Shown in pieces: positions 13,601 to 23,500 of a stretch of 64,000 bases of DNA. The stretch comes from Paramacrobiotus metropolitanus (Eukaryota > Tardigrada > Eutardigrada > Parachela > Macrobiotidae). The stretch is taken from positions 496,001 through 560,000 of the forward strand of contig NW_026570286.1 of NCBI RefSeq assembly GCF_019649055.1, written 5' to 3'. Each line of letters starts with the position of its first letter. Within the stretch, counting starts at the first letter, position 1. The position numbers and the translations under genes were made by a program. The notes beneath the pieces are model-generated. The model was not told the DNA's origin. It did not search any database and saw nothing but the letters and a program-made list of their open reading frames with translations.

Positions 13601-15499
13601 TAATTTACTTCAACGAAATGCCGGAAATTGCTGTAATAGCTCACGGAACCATATTTCCAGAAAGCGGCTTTTCCGGTTTTCAATGTTAACCACTGTCTCT
13701 CAAATTTCTCGACGTTACAAAACTGACTCTCATACAAGCGTGTCAAACACTCTCCACCTTTACACTCTTTGATCCAGCGAATGCCAATGTACCGAAATGG
13801 TTTTTAAATACCGATAACGACGAATATCGGAATTGTGGCGATTCTTTGTCTCATTCGTATAAACCCATTTAAAAACTAGTGACCATGAAAATCCGCCGCT
13901 CAGTATGTATCCTGTAGCCGAGTAATTGATGAACGACGCATCGATAACATCAATGATTGGACAAATCAATGTGCGCGGACTCTCCTTTATGCGTGCTAAA
14001 ACTGGTTCCAGCCTAATCACCACGAAACTTCAGGATTTAAAAAAATGTAGGGAATACTGCTGACATATTTCTGTCTGTCTTCTGAGTGGGCAAGTGTTAG
14101 TTAGTTAGTGCAAAGAGCACACACCACAGCTTTTAATCTGCACGACGAGTGATTATTAATGGCCAAAGCAGCGATCGAAACCGATTACGAGATTACACCA
14201 GCAGCGAAGCTAAAACGGCAACCTCTTCGTAGAAACTTACCACCCCACATTGGCTTCACAATGCGAATCCAGGAATATCACAACATCTCCAGTAGCTGCC
14301 TCTGCGCCGCGAACCCGCGCACTAATTAAGCCCTGTCGCGATTTCGCACGGACAATCTTCACCACATTGGTGTCGAAATTCTCCGCCACATATTTTCTCC
14401 AGCTTCCCGCCCAGACCGTCTGCAAAGTACATAAAGCACTGATACCGAGCTAAGGGAAAACGGTTGCTGAAAAAATATTAAATACCTCGATCACTGAAAT
14501 CGTCCAATAAAACCACTTCCTTCAGTAGATCCGGCGGAGATCGGTTGATCACACTCCACACTGTCCGCAGCAACGGTGTCCATGCTTCGTTATGAAAAAT
14601 GATCACTACACTGGCTGTCGGAAGTTCAGCGTCGTATTCGATATCTTTACACCTGCAAAAACATTTACCTTTGAAATATTTTACAGTACGCATATTAATA
14701 TTGGCCACTGTTTACATCAACAAGTTAAAACATTTGGAAAACATTTGGAAAATATGAAAGACACTGCACTCATTAAAACAACCTCTCCCAGTCAAAAAAA
14801 TTATGGTACCATATGTATTAATGCTGGATACTATAGACTTTGCGATCAATAAGTTTAGCGTTATACTATTTTTGAAGCGAAACTATAACATGTCGATGCT
14901 TTTCAACTCATCACTCATTACCTATGTTATACTGGACATTTTCTATCGATCGTTTGCAAAAACGATGGATTTCCTGAAATTCCGCAACCACTGAAATACG
15001 GTATATAACTGGAAGCCATTCTGTAATTTCACGTCTACATTTACCTGAAAAAATTACGTATGCGCTATGTGGCCATTGCATGATTTGTAACGCCAGAGGC
15101 TAAAAAAGCTTACTTGGGATCGCGAACGTCTGGAACGGTTCGCTGCAGCGAAATCTTATCACTGGCGATAATATTGAAAGCCTCCTTCTTGAACAGCGCA
15201 TCAGCCTGCTCCTGCTCATCCTTGGTCAGCACAACACCCTGTCCGTTCTCGCCTGGTGCATCACGCTCGACTTTATCCGAACGCACTTGGTAGTCCGCAC
15301 GACGCTTGCCTCGTTTCTCTCCCACAACGGCCCCTGCAACGGGCGCTCCCTTATCACCCACTGCATTGCGTGCAGGGAAGGAAAACACATCAGTGAAACC
15401 AATGAAGCCACATGCCAGAATGAGGATAACGGCCAGCGCCAGTAAACGACCGAGCGTCACGCGTGGATACAGAAGGGTACGACGCAGTCGAGAAACCAT
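10662..15499 (-). CDS. GALNT: Polypeptide N-acetylgalactosaminyltransferase with alternative exons
   Basis: Golgi type II membrane enzyme that transfers GalNAc from UDP-GalNAc to Ser/Thr, starting mucin-type O-glycosylation (GT27, plus ricin-B lectin domain). Exons: 15499-15114, 14652-14486, 14419-14241, one of four variants (14012-13812, 13591-13388, 13197-12994, 12811-12617), 12530-12439, 12378-12353 (26-nt microexon), 12292-12238, 12168-12032, 11921-11787, 11715-11611, 11492-11355, 10793-10662. The product is about 583 residues, the usual family length. Visible: a short basic cytosolic tail and one membrane anchor (about residues 20-38), [17 protein letters not shown], the metal-binding [12 protein letters not shown] (DxH), [45 protein letters not shown], then three lectin repeats with CLD and QxW motifs ([27 protein letters not shown]). 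Exon 14419-14241 carries one extra base in an A run (14393-14396) that breaks the frame, probably a sequence error. I cannot assign the vertebrate subtype. Confidence 0.95.
12585..12601 (-). promoter_or_regulatory. Predicted docking site after GALNT variant 4
   Basis: In the transcript sense TACACTCTTTGATCCAG, 15-31 nt past the variant 4 donor and about 54 nt before the constitutive acceptor at 12530. It is the exact reverse complement of the core shared by the three selector elements. Tandem duplication would give the same orientation, not the opposite one, so the complementarity suggests selected RNA pairing. Confidence 0.75.
12617..12811 (-). CDS. GALNT alternative exon, variant 4 (195 nt)
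   Basis: Last copy, three codons shorter than variants 2 and 3. It encodes [18 protein letters not shown], the acidic [21 protein letters not shown] and a proline-containing end. The donor is CAG|GTTACC, a weaker match to consensus than those of a typical constitutive exon. Only 86 nt separate it from the next constitutive exon (12530-12439), and that short intron contains the predicted docking site. Confidence 0.92.
12955..12969 (-). promoter_or_regulatory. Predicted selector element after GALNT variant 3
   Basis: In the transcript sense TCTGGATCAAAGAGT, 25-39 nt past the variant 3 donor. It pairs perfectly over 15 nt with the docking element. Pairing would loop out variant 4. Confidence 0.75.
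12994..13197 (-). CDS. GALNT alternative exon, variant 3 (204 nt)
   Basis: Third tandem copy, with acceptor TTTTGTAG and donor CCG|GTATTT. It encodes [29 protein letters not shown] and a C-terminal segment ending NVEPYR. Differences from variant 2 cluster in two places: the YSSTGHGSS stretch before GGF and the segment after FKW. In the family, these surround the acceptor-peptide and sugar-binding face of the catalytic domain. Confidence 0.93.
13342..13357 (-). promoter_or_regulatory. Predicted selector element after GALNT variant 2
   Basis: In the transcript sense TCTGGATCAAAGAGTG, 31-46 nt past the variant 2 donor. It pairs perfectly over 16 nt with the docking element at 12585-12601 and its neighbouring base. 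Pairing would loop out variants 3 and 4. Confidence 0.75.
13388..13591 (-). CDS. GALNT alternative exon, variant 2 (204 nt)
   Basis: Second tandem copy, same phase and splice signals (TATAG acceptor, AG|GTATTTTG donor). It encodes [18 protein letters not shown], then the variable [20 protein letters not shown] and the variable segment before SDIEPYR. By eye it is closest to variant 3, so these two probably come from the most recent duplication. Length is a multiple of three, so including two variants at once would not break the frame. Confidence 0.93.
13761..13777 (-). promoter_or_regulatory. Predicted selector element after GALNT variant 1
   Basis: In the transcript sense this intronic element reads CTGGATCAAAGAGTGTA and lies 35-51 nt past the variant 1 donor. 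It is a perfect 17-nt complement of the element at 12585-12601. After one mismatch, three more pairs form (AGG with CCT). Pairing would loop out variants 2-4. Confidence 0.75.
13812..14012 (-). CDS. GALNT alternative exon, variant 1 (201 nt)
   Basis: First of four homologous exons that can follow exon 14419-14241. The upstream donor leaves TG; the first base of each variant completes the Trp codon of VGW. The exon ends in CG before a GTATTT donor, and the next exon completes the Arg codon. It encodes 66 full codons beginning [18 protein letters not shown], with the family hallmark GGFSWSL in the middle. It is the most divergent in the last third, where the other variants have Q/S-rich text. 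It lies directly after a 228-nt intron from exon 3. Confidence 0.93.
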
Positions 15500-16339
15500 T
15501 TAAAATGGTCCTCTAGCTGCTGGAGCACACGATTCTCCGTTTCTGGTCGAACAGTCACTGCATCCAGGCAAAATCGGAGTCGGGTAGTTAGCACACGGGA
15601 TGCTTATGGTGATAAATAAGTTGTGGGAAAATTAAGCCATGCGAAAACCAGGCATTTTATTTTTTTGTGACCACCACACGGACAGCGTAATTATGATCTA
15701 CGTTGCTGCTTTGCTGGCACAAATTAGGCTGCCACTTGACGACTGTACTTCCATTCCATTCTGCTACTGTAATTGCTTGTCATACAGAGAGTTGCGCAAC
15801 GGAAAGCGGTGGGATAAAAACGAACTGTATAGTGTACATATACGCTGCAGAAACTAGAACCACCTAAGATTTTTAGATTATCTTTTGACTTCGTTAAATG
15901 GAAATTTTGTTTTAAATTGCAGTATTGTAGAGATATGTTGCCAGTGCTTGTAATTGTTTATTATTCGAAAGAGACCGCATTTTGTATGCGCTTGTGCAGT
16001 TTGAAATCTACGTTGTTATAAGGCCGGATAAAATATTAACTAGAGTAGACGACACACCATAAAAATACTTAATCATATTGAAACTGTACATTGTACAATC
16101 ATGTGAAACTGTAAAATTAATACGAGACAATTAAACTAGACGAAGGTACGATTGTATACTACATAAGTTTTATTAACAGTAAGTACTTTTTTCGCGAACC
16201 CTGCATCAACATTGTTTCGGCATGTAAATTTTGCACAACTATATATAATATAGAATATAGATATACATGCTGCTGTAAACCATGAAATACGTCTGCAAGC
16301 TTTGATTTCATCTAAGCGTAGAACAAAATAAGAATGTAT
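15500..16339. other. Intergenic: GALNT promoter side and 3' end of the GIN-domain gene
   Basis: No coding exon recognised. The right end holds the 3' untranslated region of the minus-strand GIN-domain gene. The left end must contain the 5' untranslated region and promoter of GALNT. Confidence 0.5.
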
Positions 16340-17508
16340 TTAATTTCTGGGTCCAATATCGCTGGATTTAATGACATTTCCGGAACCCATTTTCATCACG
16401 GTCAACTCAGGGTCTGCTCCATATCGAACAAGGCCGGAACCCATTGAAACAACGGACAACTGATCCCGAGCGTCGATATTCACATCCCCTGCACCTGCAA
16501 ATTAGAGTACGATGACCAATTATGATCATGACACCCATAAAACTTGAGGTTTTAACTTCTGACGGCTTGATTGCATACATATTAACTGCATTGCATATTA
16601 ATTTTTACATGTTAGTGGTGTTGGTGTGTATGGGCCGCTATGGTTAACAAGCAAGATTACAACTACTTGTACTGCACCGTTTTAACTGCATCATATAATT
16701 ATTTCGACTTTCGAAAGTAAAAGTATTCTCGAGCAGTTTACAATTTTACATAAACTATTTTAGCACATGTTTGTCTATCTACAGCCTACAGACAATCTTC
16801 TGCATTCTCGTATCCTTAACATAACGAACTTGCACATTTGAGTACTAATTATTATCTTGTAATTAGTTTTGGATATTTCGAATATTTTATATACAATTGT
16901 AACTACAGCTGGTTTCGATTGTAGTGCGAGTACGTATGTACATCATACCATAAATCGCAATCGATGCTTTGTCCGCTACCAGTTTATCAGCGAGCACTTT
17001 GCCGGCCCCACTGACAACCATGTTGACGCTCTCGGTTTTCCCCTGCAGATTAATGAAGCCCGATCCACTGAGCACAACATTAAGGTCATGCGAGTCCACC
17101 GGCACAGAAACATTCCCTGATCCCGAGCTCACAACGCTAACCGAGGGTGTCTTCAACACCGTATTCAGCCCCGAGGGAACCCGAGCCGCTCAACACATAA
17201 CTGGACACGGATTTGCCGGTTATGAAGATGTGGATCAATCCGGTAAATGCTCCCACATCCCACTCATACGGCCAAAGGAATTTCACCTTCAACGCCCCGT
17301 TCTCTACCGTGGTCGACAGGGCATCGGTTACGTTGGTGTCGTTCAAAGCCGCTTCAATGCGCAGTGATTCCGTGCCGGTCATGTCGACGTCCACGACGAA
17401 AGGTCCCGATATTTCGATGCCTTTGAAACCGGATACATCGCGGTTTAACGTGATGTTAGCCCCCGTTGAGCTCCATATTATCACAGTCGTCAGTGCGAAT
17501 AACAGCAT
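16340..17508 (-). CDS. Secreted GIN-domain (DUF2807-like) beta-repeat protein
   Basis: Two exons, 17508-16949 and 16494-16340, joined by a 454-nt GT-AG intron (TATG split as TAT G|GT). The protein is about 237 residues. It starts with a signal peptide (MLLFALTTVIIWSSTGA). A FKGIEISGPFVVDVDMTG strand pair follows, then repeats of the type SGSGSL, SGSGNV, LSGSGFI, VSGAGKV, MGSGLV and MGSGNV spaced about 20 residues apart. That pattern matches the 'putative auto-transporter adhesin, head GIN domain' family (DUF2807), a right-handed beta-helix-like fold mostly known from Bacteroidetes. Substrate and function are unknown. The reading frame breaks once, in a run of four C (plus strand 17169-17172): removing one base restores the repeat register exactly. 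Sequence error is likely, but a real frameshift that kills the gene cannot be excluded. A bacterial origin is possible. Confidence 0.8.
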
Positions 17509-19100
17509 TTTCAGAAAATATCTGTATAACTGCCGATTTCTAATCGATAACTAACAACAACAACAAAACTCTTTGGACACACACATATAAATCATAGAAC
17601 TAAAATCTGCTCCCACAGGCACGGTAGCTCTGCTGCCTCTGCACCTTTAATTTAAATGTATACTTGGAAATACCAGTGTTCCGTATTCATACTAAAAACA
17701 CAATGATATCGCTGAATTCTTTCAAGCATGACAAACTGGTGTTATGATTTCTGGAAACTCCGGTGCATAAATTATGATTGTACGACGACTGCTGTATTGC
17801 ACAACAACACCGCACTTCACAAACCTGTATTTCCTCCGGCACGAACTGGTCGAAGAGTCTAATTATTTAATGCTCCAACCATATCATTATAGATCATTAC
17901 AGGAAGAAAGGTAAATACGGACTACCTAGCCTTTGACGAGATACAGAATTACAATTACTATTACTATTACAATTATTCTTTGCAAATTATGAAGCACAAA
18001 GTATGACAAAATAGGTGTGCTGGGTGCATTACATTAATCGCTATCCTGTATCTGTACTTGAACACGGCATCATACAGAATACAGATCGGAGTATTGGACT
18101 ATTCTTGCAGAACTCCGAACCAGTTTACTGAAAATTATAAAGAATATTATCAGACTGCGATAAAAACACTTGCATAATTTTTTAATCCCATGTACAAAGC
18201 AAATTACCGGCATTTACAGAATACAACCAGACTATACATTTTTACTGTACAATGGCGAAATATCTATACGTTTTATTGAAGAAAATGGTCTTAACACCTT
18301 CCGTGCTTGTGCCAACATGCAACAAAATAACCAACTGAAACCAGCAAGAAGTTGTACTTCCACTTTGTAGTATCTTTTGAACCTATAGATACCTGAATAT
18401 TTATATCTTGATTACTCTTAACTTGTTGGTAAAATTTTCGCATCCTATGTAGATAACTGGCCAGTGGCTACCAAAGCGAGAGGAACATCCTTGTTCTCGC
18501 TCTCAGAACACTGGTTTCATTCCCTTTTAATTTCCGACTAACAATTGTAAGTTTTCCATTAACTGTTGCTAAACTAGCAATAAAAACCGAAGCCCATACA
18601 AAGCAGCGTCGAGGGACCGTAAATTTTTCTAAATGACTTGCAGTAGGGAGAAAAATTAGTATGCAACACATTCCGATTTAACACCCAATTATGCCGCGTG
18701 CAGTAATATAGATATTTTCATACAAGCGCTGCCTTTTATTACTGTACACATAAGTACGTAATTAAATTGTACATAAGTACTTAATTACACAGCAAACAAG
18801 CACACATCAGGGATATTATAGATATAATATCTGTTACCGATTAACAGTCACGGACTCACAGATACAGTACTCTCTAAAAATCCAACAGGCATAACAACGA
18901 TATTATTACAGCACTTTATGTAAAAGTAGAACCATGAGTCATGACTATGTATAACTAGGTATCTTTTCCGTTCCTTGTAAACACTCCCAGAAAACATGGC
19001 CAGGGACACACTCACACAGCATACACAAACCGTCAGGGGTGCAGCTTTCACAGAACGGTTCTTTAAATTCCCCTCCAGATCTGCTTCATGCGTGGACCGT
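17509..19100. other. Intergenic, no gene recognised
   Basis: AT-rich, with only short frames that have no supporting splice partners or recognisable protein. It contains the promoter side of the GIN-domain gene and the 3' untranslated region of the small minus-strand gene that stops at 19101. Confidence 0.5.
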
Positions 19101-19609
19101 CTAAGGTCCGAAGGGTCTAAAATGCACTCCGCCTCCCGTCGGATCCATAGAGCGCGGCTTGGGATCTTCACGCGGCTCAAAGATGCTCTTCTCACCGGTG
19201 ATGTACTTCCCCAGCCAGCCTTGGGGTTTGGAGAACAAGGTAGTGAAGAAAGACTTCAGAGCGATCCAGTCTGCAGCAGGTTTGTCTTTCAGCTCGCCTG
19301 TTTCCGGATCGATCTCCATATTTACGGGCTATACCAACAAAACAATTCATATCAGTTCGACTACGGCTCGTACGGATACATTATGCCACCGAAACTGCAT
19401 GGCTTTTGTCTACTCGGTAAGCCTAAAACGGCTAAAACTAAAGCATACAAAACTCCGAGCTGCACACTCACAATATATTCCCTTCCACGGCTGAAGAGTG
19501 GATGATTTGTCAGAGTGCGATCATCCCATCCATATACATGTTTTGCTACAGCTCCGGCTGCGCAAAACATCACAAACTTCGCCACTGCATCTTGTACCGG
19601 GTTCCGCAT
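19101..19609 (-). CDS. Small unknown protein with one hydrophobic segment
   Basis: I do not recognise this protein. The best model has two exons, 19609-19472 and 19328-19101, 121 residues, start MRNPVQDAV. The junction ATT|GTGAGTG to TATAG|CCC keeps phase 0. A hydrophobic helix (FVMFCAAGAVA) lies near residue 15. The C-terminal half is soluble and rich in Lys, Pro and Gly (GWLGKYITGEKSIFEP, ending HFRPFGP). A positively charged start with one helix and a polar tail resembles small mitochondrial inner-membrane subunits, but I have no family match. If the intron is not removed, the first exon reads on through a second hydrophobic stretch to a stop near 19361. The gene is divergent from AP180, about 0.9 kb away. 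Confidence 0.6.
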
Positions 19610-20525
19610 GGTGAATGATTTCCCACTTTTGACTTCGCCAGGCAAGCAGTTCTTAATGTGGTTCCGCTGTGGATTTTCTCATCTGCTGCCGTACTAAGAA
19701 AACCAAGATGCACTACTGAGGCGCCAGTAAAGAGTCCGTCTAATGCATACTCGCATCGAAGGAAAGGATCATAAAGTTGGGAGAACGGTTTCGGATACAA
19801 ATCGGAACAGAAAACTTATAGTCAATTGACTCAATTCCAGAAAAACTGAGTCCTTAATGGCCTTAAGTTTTTATCGTTAGGATTAGAGTGACAGGCGAGA
19901 AATTATTCACAGTCCGTTTTGCGAAAAAGTTAAGCTTTGCAGTTTGCAAATCGTTGAACCCCGAATTCCATCGAGCTCTGTGGAATTCCATTGCTCGGCG
20001 CACAAGTGCACACGCATGCACAACACATGGCATGCGCTGCACGAAGCAATAGCCTACGTAAAAAATGGATTTTTTACAGCAAACGAGTGACGCTCAAGTA
20101 GGAATTCACAGACGTATTTATCAATCGTGTCACCTTGAAACTCAGATCAGTCCGGGACTTTTTGGGGGCTAATCTGGTATACTGGCAGGAAGATTTTCAA
20201 ATAGCGAAATCTTACAGCGATGTTTCATCCCTAAAATCGCCAACATTTGAGCAGCCTCGTTGTTTCAGCCGATGTAGGATGTAGAAACCTGCTGGTGTCA
20301 TCGTGTCGCCAGAAAATCTGTCTGCTTTCTTCTCGTTTCCTTCGGATCCACTCTTGGGATTTCTCTTTGGCGGACCTTTTTACAGAAAAGTTTTTATCGA
20401 AATCATTTGACTGTGACGGCGTCCAAATTTGATCAGCTTGGATACGTGTGTCGTTGTCGTTACGTTTTATCCTTGTTAGATTTGTGATTTATTGCGAATT
20501 TGATTTTTCCCCTCAAAAATTCAAA
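19610..20525. other. Divergent intergenic region
   Basis: Lies between the small minus-strand gene and AP180 on the plus strand, so it should hold both promoters. An in-frame upstream exon for AP180 is not apparent. I see no other gene. Confidence 0.5.
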
Positions 20526-23500
20526 ATGAATATGAACGCGGGAGGACAGACAATAGCGGATCGTATAAATGCTGCTCGCTTTGGACTGGCGGGGCATATG
20601 TTGGCCAAAGCCGTCTGTAAAGCCACAACAGAAGAGCCCATCGGACCCAAAAAGAAACATCTTGATTGTAAGAATTGCAGTTTCCGGTTTTTTAAAATTC
20701 TTTTTAATTAGCTAATTATTCAGCAGGCGTAGAATATGGCAGTAAGTGACAGTCGGGCCTGAATTTGAATTGATGTTGAATAATTTTTTATATATGAGAA
20801 TTAATAGTCGAAGATGCGCGATAAATCTGCGAAACAATAAAGCAGATTTACTAAAAAATTAGATTATGCGTATTTGTATGCAGCCTGTCCATGGTGTTTT
20901 TTTATCGTTTGTTAACGAGATTGTTATGCTTCTAGATTTGTTGCACTGTACGGAAGAGCCGAATGTATCCATTCCGCAATTGGCCAACCTATTGTTGGAT
21001 CGCCTTCAGCATAATAATTGGATTGTCGTCTATAAAGCGCTGGTCTCAATACATCACTTGATGCTTTATGGAAATGAGGTATGTAGTTCAAGATTTTATG
21101 TAGGCGACAAAATGTAATTAAAGCAAATAATATACCTGCAAGTTTGATAAAAATATTCTATAGTACATTGTTTTCTTTGGTTAGTAACTGTTTTTGCTGA
21201 AGAATAATTGTCGAATGAAACGGAGCATTAATTTGGTATTTATATAATTCCATAAAATCCACCTTAACATATATAATGATAAGATTTTTAAGAAAATTGT
21301 GGTTGCTGTATTTCCACTCAGAACATCGTCCCGGAAATATGGTTTGGCTTACTACGTAATTTTGATGTTAACTACGTAATCGGTAACAGCTTCCTGAAAC
21401 ATTAGCAGATGTAGGCGATGTAATCTGTTATTCGAAATGTCTGCGTTGCTCATCGTGGGACGCGGAATTGTTATTCGATTTATCCTTATCACCCCCGTTT
21501 TTCATGTCTTATTTAGACAATTCTGGCACAGGGCGAAATTAATAAGCAGCATTATTGTCTTGTATTGCAGAGATTCATTCAGTATTTGGCATCGGCTAAC
21601 ACATCCTTCTCGCTGAATTCCTTTCTGGATAACAAGAGCGGCGTTCAAGGTCAGGGTTCATTTGTCGCGAGTCTTATCAGCCATTATCACACTGTCATTT
21701 TCTCTCTCTTGGCCAGGATATGATATGTCCACATACATTCGACGCTACTCGAAATACCTCAATCAGAAGGCACTTTCCTACCGTACGGTGGCCTTTGATT
21801 TCTGCAAAGTTAAACGCGGGTAAGGCTGAGGAAAAGAGGCGTGAAAACCATGTTAAAACGGTTGATTTTTCAATTAACGTATTGAATGTAAATGGGTAGA
21901 GGAGGCGCCATTTGATAACCAGGTGTAACCGACAGATTATGCTGCTGATCGCTCTTCAGTTATTTTTAGTGCGGTGTAGCGGATTTACGCAATCATGCCG
22001 ATAAGAGGCGGTGTTGTATTATGTACAGCGAGATTTCCCGACTGATCCTGTTTATCTAGTAGAAGGGGCGTTAGTTTTGCATTGACATGGCTAATGCATA
22101 GGAATTTTTCGCGTTCGGTGGTTCGGGGTTGTGTGTTCAGATGGTGCAGAAGTGTTAGCCAGCATTCCCCTTTTTTTGTCAATCGATTCGTCCTGTGCTG
22201 TAAAAGCAGGATGCGGTGCGGAAAAAAGGGAGAGGTCGCATGTGCTGCGGGATCGATAAATCGATTTTAAAATGTTGAGTAATAACAAGGTTGAGCCCAA
22301 TCACCAGCGATGTGATTGCGTAGTTACGTTTGAAGAGTCGTTTTCATGATGAATGGATGCGGCTTAATAAGCAATAAAAACATGAATGCTTGTGGGGTTT
22401 TAACGACAAATATCCACATTAATTCAAGCTTTCTCCAAAACAGAATATAGGGTATGGTTTAATTATGTACTTCTGCCTGTTTTTACCTCATTAAGCCTTA
22501 GCAAGCGTGAGATTTTGGTTAATTGAAATTAGTTGGCTTAAATGACCGGTTGGGATAGGCTAACAACAACAACTGCTTATGCTACTTAATTTTGTTACAG
22601 AAAAGATGACGGTGTGCTGCGGAAAATGTCAGCGGAAAAGCTGCTGAAAACGTTACCCATCATCCAGGATCAGATGGATGCTCTCCTGGAATTCGATGTA
22701 AAGCATGTTAACTGAAGACAATTTTCTATAAAGATTTCGTGGTTGATGTTTAAGGAATTTTTGTAACTTCTCTTTTGATTGCAGTGTTCTCCAAATGAAC
22801 TGACCAATGCCGTGATCAGCAGTTGCTTTGTGCTTCTTTTCCGCGATTTGATCCGATTATTTGCATGCTACAACGATGGTATTATCAACATGTTAGGTAA
22901 ATAGACTACTAAATACTTGCAAGTGGCTTTATTTGCGTATCTCTTGTTTAAAGTAATATATGTTTTTGTTTATAGAGAAGTACTTCGACATGAACAAGAA
23001 GCAGTGCAGGGATGCTCTGGATATTTATAAGAAATTTCTGGTTCGTATGGACAAAGTGGCCGGCTTTTTAAAAGTCGCAGAAAATGTTGGCATTCCAAAA
23101 GGCGAAATACCGGATTTGACTAAGGTATCTTTTACACAAATACTCGTACTTAAATTTTGCTTTTGCTTAATTGTATGGAAATTTTGTGAACGCTTCTATT
23201 GCTTCTTGGAGCTTTTGAATTTGAAAATTCTGACATTAGTATTATTATTGAACAGGCTCCAGCTAGTTTACTGGATGCACTGGAGCAGCATTTGGAGAAT
23301 TTGGAAGGCGGCAAGAAGCCCGTGACTCCTCCGGGTGGAGGCGTGCCAGGGTAAATTGGTTCTAATACATTGTTTATTTTTTAAGCCATTTGCTTACTGT
23401 TGTGAGTTGTAGATCGGGCAGTATTCATACCGGTTTGATGTCATTATCGGCTACGGAACATTCCTTGAATGAAGTTGATCAGAATGAACGTCAGCGAGCC

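Noticed and set aside
12585-13777. The repeated CTGGATCAAAGAGT elements as transposon ends or by-products of exon duplication
   Set aside because: One of the four copies is inverted, all sit 15-50 nt after a variant donor, and no target-site duplications or other shared flanks were seen.
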